A DNA stretch of 64,000 nt from Sphaerisporangium dianthi. Its GTDB lineage: Bacteria > Actinomycetota > Actinomycetes > Streptosporangiales > Streptosporangiaceae. The DNA lies in assembly GCF_042654065.1 (NCBI RefSeq), contig NZ_JBHSFP010000023.1, forward strand, positions 1 through 64,000. Direction: 5' to 3'. Both the position numbers and the translations under genes were made by a program. The notes under the pieces are model-generated. The model made no database searches and was not told the origin of the DNA. It saw nothing but the letters and a program-made list of their open reading frames with translations. Positions 24,194 to 32,290 of this stretch are shown in pieces. How positions within the stretch are numbered: position 1 is the first letter of the stretch; each line of letters opens with the position of its first letter.

Positions 24194-26008
24194 TCAGGAG
24201 CGCGACTCGGCGGGCTGGTCGAGGTAGCCGGCCGCCTGGAGCCGGAAGAGCTTGGCGTAGACGCCGTCCCGCTCCATGAGCTCGAAGTGCGTCCCTTCCT
24301 CCAGCACCTTCCCGTGGTCGATGACCACGATGTGGTCGGCCACCCTGACGGTGGAGAAACGGTGGGCGATCAGCAGCGTCGTGGAACGGCCAACGATCTG
24401 GGCCAGCTGGCCGAAGACCTCGGCCTCCGCCTCGGCGTCGATCGCGGCGGTGGGCTCGTCGAGCACCACGATCGGCGAGTCGCGCAGGAAGGCGCGGGCG
24501 AGCGCGACCTTCTGCCACTGGCCTCCCGACAGCTGCCTGCCGCCCTCGAACCACCGGCCGAGCTGGGAGTCGAAGCCGTCCGGCAGCTCCTCGATGAACG
24601 GCAGCGCCCCCGCCTTGCCCGCCGCCCGGCGGATGCTCTCGATGTCGTCGAGCTCGGTCACGCGGCCGAAGCCGATGTTCTCCCGCACCGAGGCCTCGTA
24701 CTGCACGAAGTCCTGGAAGATGACGCCGATGTTCCGGCGCAGGTCGGCGAGGTCGTACTCCTCGACCGGGATGTCGTCGATCAGGATCTGCCCGCTGGCC
24801 GGCGCGTAGAACCTGGCCAGGAGCTTGACCAGCGTGGTCTTGCCCGCGCCGTTCTGCCCCACCAGCGCCACGCAGCGCCCGGCCGGCAGCAGCATGCTCA
24901 GGTTCTGCAGCACCGGCGTGTCGGTCCCCGGGTAGGCGAAGCTGACGTCCCTGAACTCCACGCCCTTGGTGAGCTGCGCCGGGAACGGCCGGTGCCCGCT
25001 CGGCAGCGCGTCCTCGGGGATGTCGAGGAAGGAGAAGAGGTTCCCCAGGAACAGGTTGTGCTCGTAGAGCTGCGCGACGCCGCCGAACAGCGCTCCCAGG
25101 GCGTTCTGCACCAGCGTGATCGCGGCGATGTACCCGGCGAACTGCCCGATCTGCCCCGAGCCGACGGTCGTGGACACCGCGAACAGCACGGCCCCGCCCG
25201 CCGCGCCCACGCTGAGCAGCCCGAGCACCGCCGAGGCGACGGCCTGGCGCCCCTCCAGCGACCGGTCCACCGTGTAGAAGCGCCCGACCAGCGCGCGGAA
25301 CCGGTCCAGGAAGAGCGGGCCGAGGTCGAACAGCCGGGTCTCCTTGAACGTGCGGTCGGTGGTGACCAGGTACTGCAGGTAGGTGGTCCTGCGCCGGTCG
25401 GCCGAGCGGTCGTGCTCGATCTTCCAGCCGATCCGGCCGTAGAACAGGTTCGCCACCATGGTCGGAACCGGGGCGAGCAGCACCACGAGCGCGACGCGGA
25501 CGTCCCACGAGATCAGCACCACGGTCACCGAGACCAGCGAGACGGCGTTGGAGGTGACGGAGATCAGGTCCGCGAAGATCTGGTACGGACGGAACCCGGC
25601 CTCCCGCGAGGCCCGCTGAAGGCCGTCGTAGGTGGTGGGGTCCTCGAAGTGCCGTAGCTGGAGCCTGACGGCCTTGTCCATGATGCGCTCTTGGACCTGG
25701 TTGGCCATGCGGTACTGCAGCAACGTCTCAAGGTAGTTGCGCCCGACGGCGAAGAAGTGCCCCAGCGCCATCAGCCCCACGAGCAGGCCGCCGGCCGCGA
25801 AGGCCGCGTCCCTCCCGTTCCCGCTGCTCACCGCGTCGGCCACCGCCTGCACGGCCGTGGCCGTGACCTGGACGTTGATCGCCGGGATGACCGAGGTCAC
25901 CGCGGTCATCGCCAGGACGCCGAGGACGTGGCGCGGATTGACCTCCCACAACAAGCGGAGCGCGCGCGTTATGTGCCTGGTCTGCTGCCGGTCCTGCGTG
26001 TCGGACAC
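24194..26008 (-). CDS. ABC exporter of the lanthipeptide cluster (LanT-like, no peptidase domain)
   Basis: 604 residues: an N-terminal six-helix membrane domain (about 25-330) and a C-terminal ATPase with Walker A GQNGAGKTTL, LSGGQWQKVALARAFL signature and VVLDEPTAAID. It lacks the C39 leader-peptidase domain. It follows lanB on the same strand with a 46-nt gap and probably exports the lanthipeptide. GTG 26008 is preceded by AGAGGG; another in-frame GTG lies at 26014. Its 5' end carries a 20-bp direct repeat. Confidence 0.92.
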   Translation of the reverse strand: MSDTQDRQQTRHITRALRLLWEVNPRHVLGVLAMTAVTSVIPAINVQVTATAVQAVADAVSSGNGRDAAFAAGGLLVGLMALGHFFAVGRNYLETLLQYRMANQVQERIMDKAVRLQLRHFEDPTTYDGLQRASREAGFRPYQIFADLISVTSNAVSLVSVTVVLISWDVRVALVVLLAPVPTMVANLFYGRIGWKIEHDRSADRRRTTYLQYLVTTDRTFKETRLFDLGPLFLDRFRALVGRFYTVDRSLEGRQAVASAVLGLLSVGAAGGAVLFAVSTTVGSGQIGQFAGYIAAITLVQNALGALFGGVAQLYEHNLFLGNLFSFLDIPEDALPSGHRPFPAQLTKGVEFRDVSFAYPGTDTPVLQNLSMLLPAGRCVALVGQNGAGKTTLVKLLARFYAPASGQILIDDIPVEEYDLADLRRNIGVIFQDFVQYEASVRENIGFGRVTELDDIESIRRAAGKAGALPFIEELPDGFDSQLGRWFEGGRQLSGGQWQKVALARAFLRDSPIVVLDEPTAAIDAEAEAEVFGQLAQIVGRSTTLLIAHRFSTVRVADHIVVIDHGKVLEEGTHFELMERDGVYAKLFRLQAAGYLDQPAESRS

Positions 26009-26047
26009 CGTCACCCTCTCTTTCGGACCTGCGTGTCGGACACCGTC
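25993..26047. repeat. 20-bp direct repeat at the lanB-lanT junction
   Basis: The same 20 bp occur at 25993-26012 and 26028-26047, 35 bp apart. On the coding strand each copy reads as a GTG start followed by S-D-T-Q. The outer copy gives a 10-codon open frame whose stop overlaps the start region of the exporter. Confidence 0.8.
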
Positions 26048-26054
26048 GCTCTCC

Positions 26055-29000
26055 TCATCTTTCTGGACGCCCTCGGATGGCCCTGATGGCGAGCAGCCAC
26101 AGGTGGTGCACGGCCCGCTCGCGGTCCTGGTCCATCCCGAGGAGCCGGTTGACCCGCATGTGGGCGAGGCTCGCGACGATGCGACGCTCGTCGCCGAGCA
26201 GGAGACCCCGCTCGGCGAGCCCGCGCACATGGGCGCCGGCGGCCGCGAACACCTCGCGCCGGCCCGCGAACACCTGGCCCAGCGTATGCAGATGTGCCCG
26301 GGCGACGGGGTCGGGATGCCGATCCCAGGGCACGAGCAGATCGCACAACGTGCGCTGGATCTCGCGGAACCTCTTGCGCAGCGCGTCGTCGATCTCGGTG
26401 CCGTGGACGTCGGCGATCACGATCGGGTCCAGCCCCCAGTCGCGGTACATGGTGTGGACGGCCATGACGCCCAGCACCTCCGGGTCCAGCCCGACCGCGC
26501 CCGTGCGCGTCAGCGTCACCAGGTCCGCCGTCACCTCGCTGTCGGCGGCGAAGACCTCCTCCAGCACGTCGATCGCGTGCGGCCCGCCGTACCGCTCCAG
26601 CTCCCTGTCGTAGCCGACCAGCGCCAGGTCCGACGCCAGCCCGGCCGCGACGCAGCCGCGCGCCCACGCGACGCAGCGGCCGGTCACCTGTGCCACGTCG
26701 GCCAGGTCCGCCGCGCGGACGCGGATGCGCAGGTGCGGGCCCGGGTCGCAGTAGCGGATGTAGAACCAGCGGTCGATCAGCCCGTCGGCGGCCAGCCCGG
26801 CCACCAGCTCGCCGAGCGGGCCGGCGATGACGTCGTCGTGCTGGGAGACCGCCGAGTACAGCTTGAGGTAGACCCACTCGTCCCCGACGAGCCGGCGGCG
26901 CGGCACGGCGGGCAGGTCGCGCGCGGGCGGCGCCGGCGGCGGCGCCGCCCTGCGCGCCAGCGCGGGTTCCCTGGCCAGGAGCGGCACCACGACCTCGCTG
27001 AGGTAACGGCCTCCCGCGGGGTCGTCCAGCCACGCCTCCTCGAGCGCCGGCAGCATCTCCTGGAGCATCACCCTGTTCCCCGCGCGCGCGGCGCGGGTCA
27101 GCTCGTCCGCAAGCTCCGCCACGCACAACGGGTGCGTGAGGTCCAGCAGGAGCCGGTTGTCCATCCAGGCCAGGTACACGTACCTGGGGACCTTCATGGC
27201 GCGGCGCCACGCCTGCAGCGCCGGGCCGAACTCGCCCTCCCCGATCATGCTCCGCGTGACCGTCCACTGCGCCGGTTGCAGGACGATCTTGCCGCGGACG
27301 ACCCTGGGCAGGTACGGCGCGGCGGCGACCGGACCCCAGTCGAACCCCGCCGGCGGCAGGGCGCCGTCCTCGGACAGCTCGATCAGCGCGCGGCACACGT
27401 TCGGGGCGTTCTGCGCGCTCAGCATGTGGCTCTGGGTGACCCTGATCTCGCGGCCGTGCCGGGCGGAGCGCAGGTAGAACCGGTCGGCCGTGGCGCCCAC
27501 CAGGATGTCGCCCAGCGGGATCCGCCGCTCGGGAGGCACCGACGGCGAGGTGTTGACGCAGATCTCGTAGCGCCGCAGCGGGGGGTGCACGGTGACGTTC
27601 CCTCCCCGGCCGTGCGGCGGGATGTAGCTCAGCTCGGCGAAGATCGCCGACGGGCAGAGCTCCTCCTCCGCGCGGGCGAACTCCTGCAGCGAGGCGATCG
27701 AGTCCTCGTCGAACAGGTCGAAGAACCGCCCGAACGTGCGGCCGCCGTCGCCCATCGCCCCGGGCGAGACGACCAGCCGGAACCGTCCGGCGTCGACGGC
27801 CTCCCTGGACTCCGCCGCGACCTGGGCGTACAGGTCCAGCGACGGCCGCAGGCCCGGCTGGGCTCCTCGCGAGCGCCACACCGTCAGCCGTTCGAGCAGC
27901 TCGTCGGTGAGCTCGACCTCGGCGAGCCCCCGGTGCAGGGCGTCGGCGGCCAGCGAGGCGACCACCATGTCCCGGCCGCGGTTCTCCTCCATCGGCACGG
28001 CCGCCAGCGGGACCGCGCGAGGCGGCATGGTGTACGTCGGCGGCGCGTCGAGCCCGGTCTCCGGGCTGAGCACCTCCAGCAGCGGGACCTCCGCGTCCAC
28101 GCCGTACCGCTCCAGGAAGGCGGTGTGGTACTCCACGATGTGGTGGTACCGCTGGTGCTTGACGCCGACGCGCAGCAGCACCTCGGCGGCCTCGGCGGCC
28201 ACCGCGCCGACCTCCCGCGACAGGCCGTCCTCCTCCAGCGCCAGCGCGGTGTCGACCTGATAGGTCTCCCTCGTGTGGCCCGGGGACATGGCCCGCTGGT
28301 GCTTCGACAACCCGTCCAGCGCCGCCACCGGCGCCATCCCGCGCGCGTCGTCGATCGCGTCGGCGAGCTCGCGCGCCCGGGCGAGCTCCGCGCGCACGGA
28401 GGCGGCGCCGTCGACGCCGTCCAGCCGCTTGAGCAGGTCCAGCTCGGGCATCGGCACGGTCATCGCCGGCCGCAGGTCGCTGATGAGCACGTGCAGGTCC
28501 CACAACTGGGCGACCAGGCCGCGTGCCTTGTCCTCGGTGGCGCCGGGCACCCGCGCGCGGATGGCGTCCACGATGTCGGCGTAGGTGGCGCCGGGGACGC
28601 ACGCCGTCTCGAGCGCGACCTCCACCGGCGCGGTCGCCCGGAAGCCCACGTGCCGGTTGTCGGCGGTGCCGTGCACGTCGGCGAAGGACAGCACCGCCCG
28701 GTCGCCCACCCGGTAGAGCAGCGGGTTGACGCTCACGTGCAGGCCGTCCCGCAGGCTCTCGTCCCCCTCCAGCTCCTTGATCAGGGACAGCAGCCAGCCG
28801 GCGTCCGCGCGGGTGCGCGTGCGCGCCACCGGGTCAGGGGCCACGCGGGCCGAGGTGGCGTCGCCGAAGCGGCCCACGCCGACGGCCGAGAACAGCCCGT
28901 ACGGGGTCGGCCTGCTGGTCATCCGGGTCACGTACCGCAGCAGCGTGGAGTACGACCTGGCCGACCGTTTGGCGTCCGCGCCGGACAGGTGGGCGAGGCC

Positions 29001-29261
29001 CGCGGTCATGCTGGGGCTGGCCACGTGGAGGGCCTGCACCACGCGGGGGTGCTCGCTGAGCTCCCTGAGGCGCTCGCGCGCGGCGCCCGCGACCGCGTCC
29101 TGCGCCGCGACGCTCGCCGCGGCGTCGGCGACACCCGTCGTGGCGTCCTGCGCGGTGTCCGCCGCGAGGATGCCGGTGAGCCGCTGGACGGGCATGGTGG
29201 GGGCGCGCAGCAGGAAGAAGCCCGCCGGTCGGTAGAGCCCCGGATCGGAGGTGGTGGTCAT
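26055..29261 (-). CDS. lanB: Class I lanthipeptide dehydratase LanB (full length)
   Basis: 1068 residues, the full length of a LanB. The N-terminal two-thirds is the tRNA-Glu-dependent glutamylation domain (Lant_dehydr_N; LLRAPTMPVQRL, SMTAGLAHLSG, RMTSRPTPYGLFSAVGVG). About residues 770-1060 form the SpaB_C elimination domain (WVYLKLYSAVSQHDDVIAGPLG; FYIRYCDPGPHLRIRVRA). It dehydrates Ser and Thr of the precursor to Dha and Dhb. ATG 29261, 19 nt after lanC. Both domains are present, so this is not a split or PEARL-type short LanB. Confidence 0.96.
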   Translation of the reverse strand: MTTTSDPGLYRPAGFFLLRAPTMPVQRLTGILAADTAQDATTGVADAAASVAAQDAVAGAARERLRELSEHPRVVQALHVASPSMTAGLAHLSGADAKRSARSYSTLLRYVTRMTSRPTPYGLFSAVGVGRFGDATSARVAPDPVARTRTRADAGWLLSLIKELEGDESLRDGLHVSVNPLLYRVGDRAVLSFADVHGTADNRHVGFRATAPVEVALETACVPGATYADIVDAIRARVPGATEDKARGLVAQLWDLHVLISDLRPAMTVPMPELDLLKRLDGVDGAASVRAELARARELADAIDDARGMAPVAALDGLSKHQRAMSPGHTRETYQVDTALALEEDGLSREVGAVAAEAAEVLLRVGVKHQRYHHIVEYHTAFLERYGVDAEVPLLEVLSPETGLDAPPTYTMPPRAVPLAAVPMEENRGRDMVVASLAADALHRGLAEVELTDELLERLTVWRSRGAQPGLRPSLDLYAQVAAESREAVDAGRFRLVVSPGAMGDGGRTFGRFFDLFDEDSIASLQEFARAEEELCPSAIFAELSYIPPHGRGGNVTVHPPLRRYEICVNTSPSVPPERRIPLGDILVGATADRFYLRSARHGREIRVTQSHMLSAQNAPNVCRALIELSEDGALPPAGFDWGPVAAAPYLPRVVRGKIVLQPAQWTVTRSMIGEGEFGPALQAWRRAMKVPRYVYLAWMDNRLLLDLTHPLCVAELADELTRAARAGNRVMLQEMLPALEEAWLDDPAGGRYLSEVVVPLLAREPALARRAAPPPAPPARDLPAVPRRRLVGDEWVYLKLYSAVSQHDDVIAGPLGELVAGLAADGLIDRWFYIRYCDPGPHLRIRVRAADLADVAQVTGRCVAWARGCVAAGLASDLALVGYDRELERYGGPHAIDVLEEVFAADSEVTADLVTLTRTGAVGLDPEVLGVMAVHTMYRDWGLDPIVIADVHGTEIDDALRKRFREIQRTLCDLLVPWDRHPDPVARAHLHTLGQVFAGRREVFAAAGAHVRGLAERGLLLGDERRIVASLAHMRVNRLLGMDQDRERAVHHLWLLAIRAIRGRPER

Positions 29262-29280
29262 CGTTGTCCCTCTCGGTCCG

Positions 29281-30615
29281 TCAGCCGATGAGCAGCGCCC
29301 GCTCCCATCCAGCGGGCAGGGGCGTGGAAACCGACCACAGGGCGAGCGCGACGCCCGCGGCGCCGGTGAGCAGCGCGGGACTGTCGAGCAGGACTCCGGG
29401 CTGCTCCAGGTCCTGCACGCCGAGCGGCAGCCCGGGGTCGCAGTGCTCCAGCACGGCCTGGGTCAGCACGGGCAGCATCCGCCGTGCCACGGCGCTGCCG
29501 GTGTCGCGGGCGAACCGCGCGCAGATCGCCAGCATCCCGGCCGCGCCGTGGCACAGCGTGGCCGAGCCGAAGTGCACATGGTCGGTGAGGCGGCGCAGCA
29601 CGCCCTCGACGGCCAGCACCGCGAACTCGCGCAGTTCCGGGTCGTCGAGCGCGGTCGCCGCGTGGAGGAGGGCGCACGCCACCCCGGGCGGCCCGTAGCA
29701 CCAGGCGTTGCGCGCGGGCGACAGCCCGTGCCGGTGCTCCTCGCCGGACTCCGTCAGCGGGATGCCCATCGGCCAGGTGGGGCCGTGGTCGTCCATCAGC
29801 GCGGCGCCGACCACGTAGTCGGCCACCTGCCTGATCGTCGCGAGGAGCCTGTCGTCCCCGTGGCCGGCGACGCGGGCCAGGGACAGCGCGGCGAGCGGCC
29901 CGGGCACGCCGTGGGCCAGGCCGAGGTTGACGTACCCGTGGGGGAAGGTCTCGTGGTAGTCCTCGGCCGGGTAGAACTCGGGCTGGATGAACCACGGGCG
30001 CTTGCCGTCCCGCGGCGCGCACAGCCACATGAGGTCGTCGAGCAGCCGGTCGGCGGCCTCCTTCACGGCCGGGTCGGCGGGGTCGGCGGCCGCCACCCGC
30101 ACGAGGCCGCTCGCGGCGCCCACGATCACGTCGTAGTCCCGGTCGGCCACGCCGTCGTCGCGCCGCCAGGAGGGCGTCCCGGCCACCTGCTCGCACAGTT
30201 TGCGGTCCAGGTTGCGCAGTCCGTTCGAGTAGCGCGGGTCCTCGCCCGCCGCGTCGGCCACCGCGAACGCCAGGCCCGCCGAGCCCGCGGCCAGCCCGAT
30301 GTCCATCAGCGGGACCTCGTGCGTGCCGCGCACGGCGACGAGCAGGTGCTCGTGGGCGAGCTCGCGCCACCGCTCCGCCTCGTCGGTCAGCACCCGGGCG
30401 GCCTGCCGGAACAGCACGGCGCTCCCCGCGTGTCCCGCGTACAGGGAGGCGCCGCCCCATCCGTAGGGGTAGCGGGCGGTCTCCTCCGCCTGGGCCACCG
30501 CCGCCCGCACGACCTCGGGGTCGGCGAGCCTGTTCGCGATCAGCTCGGCCGTCTTCCCGGCCTCGGCGGCGAGCGCCCGGTCGGTGACCGGCTCGGACGC
30601 AAGTGATGCGCTCAC
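29281..30615 (-). CDS. lanC: Lanthipeptide cyclase LanC
   Basis: 444 residues with the alpha/alpha-toroid repeats of LanC: YAGHAGSAVLF, GLAAGSAGLAFA, GLAHGVPGPLAA, AWCYGPPGVACALL and TLCHGAAGMLA. Zinc ligands are present as Cys306, Cys355 and His356. It adds cysteine thiols to Dha/Dhb to form thioether rings. It lies 139 nt after lanA and is co-directional, with a hairpin in the gap that may limit read-through. Confidence 0.96.
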   Translation of the reverse strand: MSASLASEPVTDRALAAEAGKTAELIANRLADPEVVRAAVAQAEETARYPYGWGGASLYAGHAGSAVLFRQAARVLTDEAERWRELAHEHLLVAVRGTHEVPLMDIGLAAGSAGLAFAVADAAGEDPRYSNGLRNLDRKLCEQVAGTPSWRRDDGVADRDYDVIVGAASGLVRVAAADPADPAVKEAADRLLDDLMWLCAPRDGKRPWFIQPEFYPAEDYHETFPHGYVNLGLAHGVPGPLAALSLARVAGHGDDRLLATIRQVADYVVGAALMDDHGPTWPMGIPLTESGEEHRHGLSPARNAWCYGPPGVACALLHAATALDDPELREFAVLAVEGVLRRLTDHVHFGSATLCHGAAGMLAICARFARDTGSAVARRMLPVLTQAVLEHCDPGLPLGVQDLEQPGVLLDSPALLTGAAGVALALWSVSTPLPAGWERALLIG

Positions 30616-30706
30616 GGATCTCCTATCGCTTGTGACGGAGCGAGGCCATAATGAGGAGGCCGCCGCCCCCGGGCGTTGGGGCGCTGCGAGGACGGCGACC
30701 TCTCGT

Positions 30707-30743
30707 GATGGGCCCGCCGTGATACCGACGCGACGGGCCCGTC
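30707..30743 (-). terminator. Hairpin between lanA and lanC
   Basis: GATGGGCCCG (30707-30716) pairs with CGGGCCCGTC (30734-30743) with one G-U pair and a loop of about 17 nt. It lies 12 nt after the lanA stop. Such a hairpin would favour precursor over enzyme mRNA. Confidence 0.5.
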
Positions 30744-30754
30744 TAACTAGGCGT

Positions 30755-30925
30755 TCAGCAGGAGATCGGGCACTGCGAGATGCAGCTCACGCAGGTGCAG
30801 CTCCGGCAGGTCACGCGGGTGCAGACCAGCCGCGTCACCAGGCTGATGGAGTCGGGCTCGGCGACGGCGCCGGGCGTGGCGACGCGGACGTCCAGGTCGA
30901 ACTGGTCCTTGGCAATGGCAGACAT
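30755..30925 (-). CDS. lanA: Class I lanthipeptide precursor, 7-Cys core
   Basis: 56 residues, AGGTGG before ATG 30925. The leader has the class I motif FDLDVRV (residues 9-15) and ends AVAEPD, close to the AEPR of gallidermin-type leaders, so cleavage after about residue 25 is predicted. The core of about 31 residues begins SISLVTRLVC and contains seven Cys (35, 40, 43, 45, 48, 52, 56) and ten Ser/Thr. It ends in Cys. The dense ...TCRSCTCVSC... pattern lacks the TPGC ring B of nisin/gallidermin, so ring topology should differ. No LanP protease is encoded nearby. Confidence 0.93.
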   Translation of the reverse strand: MSAIAKDQFDLDVRVATPGAVAEPDSISLVTRLVCTRVTCRSCTCVSCISQCPISC

Positions 30926-31085
30926 GTGTCTTCCACCTTTCCGGATTCCGATTGGGGCTGGCACATGTGACGTACGGAAAGCAGCGGCGGCCATTCAGCG
31001 CGCGCGGTAATCACCCCCGCGTGACTTCCCGTCTTCGACGTCGACCTCTGTCACACGTCTTCATCCTCGCCGGGCGGCCGCACCG

Positions 31086-32051
31086 CTATCTATTGTCGAT
31101 TACGCCCATTTTTCGGAGGGCCTCCAACACCTCGGTGAGGTCGTCCGTTGCGGCCCGCACGCCCTCGGTCGCCAGCACTCCACCGGGGTTCAGCACCACC
31201 TCCGACGCGCCCGCTGCGAAGAAGCCGCGCAGCCGGTCGGCGATCTCCTCGGGCGCGCCGGTGACGAACACCCCGGCCTCCAGCAACTCCCGGGGGGCCG
31301 TGGGGTCGCTCACTCCGGCGCGGCGCAGCATGTCGGCATAGTGGTCGGCCTCCACATGCGCGGCCGTCGCCACGCGGACGAGTCGATGGACGTCCCGCCC
31401 CGGACGGTCGACGGCCACGTGGACCGCGGACACCACACGCGGAGGCCGGGGACGCCCGTGCGCCCCCTCCCGTAGCGCGGGCGCGAGCACCTTTCCCAGG
31501 TAGTCCGGCGGGACCAGCCAGGTGATCGCCACGTCCGCGACCGCGCCGGCGGTACGTGCCATCGCGGGCCGCAGGACGCCCGCCCCCACCTCGACCGGGG
31601 GATGTTCGGCGGGCACCAGCATGCCGCGCACCGTGAAGTGCTCCCCGTCGCGGGCGACGGCCCGCCCGTCGAGCAGGGCCCGCATCGCGGACAGGTACTC
31701 TCCGACGGCACGGCGCGGGCTGCTGTACGGCCGGCCGGCGAGGTTCTCCACGAAGATGGGATCACCTGCGCCGAACCCCGCGACATACCCCTTTCCGGTC
31801 AGCACCGCCAGCGACCGCGCCTCCAGGGCGGCCTGGTAGGGATGGCGCAGCGGCATCAACGTGACGCTGGTGCCGAGCGGCACCCGCAGCCCCCGCCCCG
31901 CCAGGTAGGCCGCCGCGAGATGGCTGTCGACATTCAGGGACTGACCGAGCCACAACCGCTCGAGCCCTTCCCGGAGCACGAACTCGGCGAAGGGCACGAC
32001 CGTCTCGGGGTGGCGCACTTGCAACGGGAATACCACCGAAATATCAGACAT
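31086..32051 (-). CDS. LLM-class F420-dependent oxidoreductase, lanthipeptide-linked
   Basis: 321 residues of luciferase-like fold: MSDISVVFPLQVRHPETVVPF, LWLGQSL, VPLGTSVTLMPLRHPYQAALEARSLAVLTGKGYVAGFGAG and PVEVGAGVLRPAMARTAG. The ATG at 32051 follows GGGGG. It ends 160 nt before lanA on the same strand. F420H2-dependent reductases (LanJC, as in lexapeptide) turn Dha into D-Ala in lanthipeptides, so this gene is a reasonable candidate for such a step. It could also be an unrelated neighbour. Confidence 0.85.
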   Translation of the reverse strand: MSDISVVFPLQVRHPETVVPFAEFVLREGLERLWLGQSLNVDSHLAAAYLAGRGLRVPLGTSVTLMPLRHPYQAALEARSLAVLTGKGYVAGFGAGDPIFVENLAGRPYSSPRRAVGEYLSAMRALLDGRAVARDGEHFTVRGMLVPAEHPPVEVGAGVLRPAMARTAGAVADVAITWLVPPDYLGKVLAPALREGAHGRPRPPRVVSAVHVAVDRPGRDVHRLVRVATAAHVEADHYADMLRRAGVSDPTAPRELLEAGVFVTGAPEEIADRLRGFFAAGASEVVLNPGGVLATEGVRAATDDLTEVLEALRKMGVIDNR

Positions 32052-32290
32052 TCCCCCATCGTCACCGCCCCTCCCCTGCCGGACAATTGTCACTCCCGCC
32101 GACCTGCCGGGGAGCTCCCGCACACACGCCCAGAGGTCTCGGCCGTACGGCGGAAGACCGGATGCGAATGCGGGAGTCGTCGATGGGACATCCACAATTT
32201 CCGTCGCGACCTGTCAGTCTCTATTGTCATGATCCGAGGTGAAATGGAGACTTGTGCCTTGACCATTGCCGCTGGAAAGAGGGGATCTGC

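Noticed and set aside
26055..29261. PEARL (peptide aminoacyl-tRNA ligase) role for LanB
   Set aside because: The protein is full length with the SpaB_C domain and sits with lanC and a Cys-rich precursor, so a normal dehydratase is far more likely.
7184..32228. Recurring CTATTGTC motif near 7187, 31092 and 32221
   Set aside because: One copy is the coding end of the LLM gene; too short and not positioned consistently.
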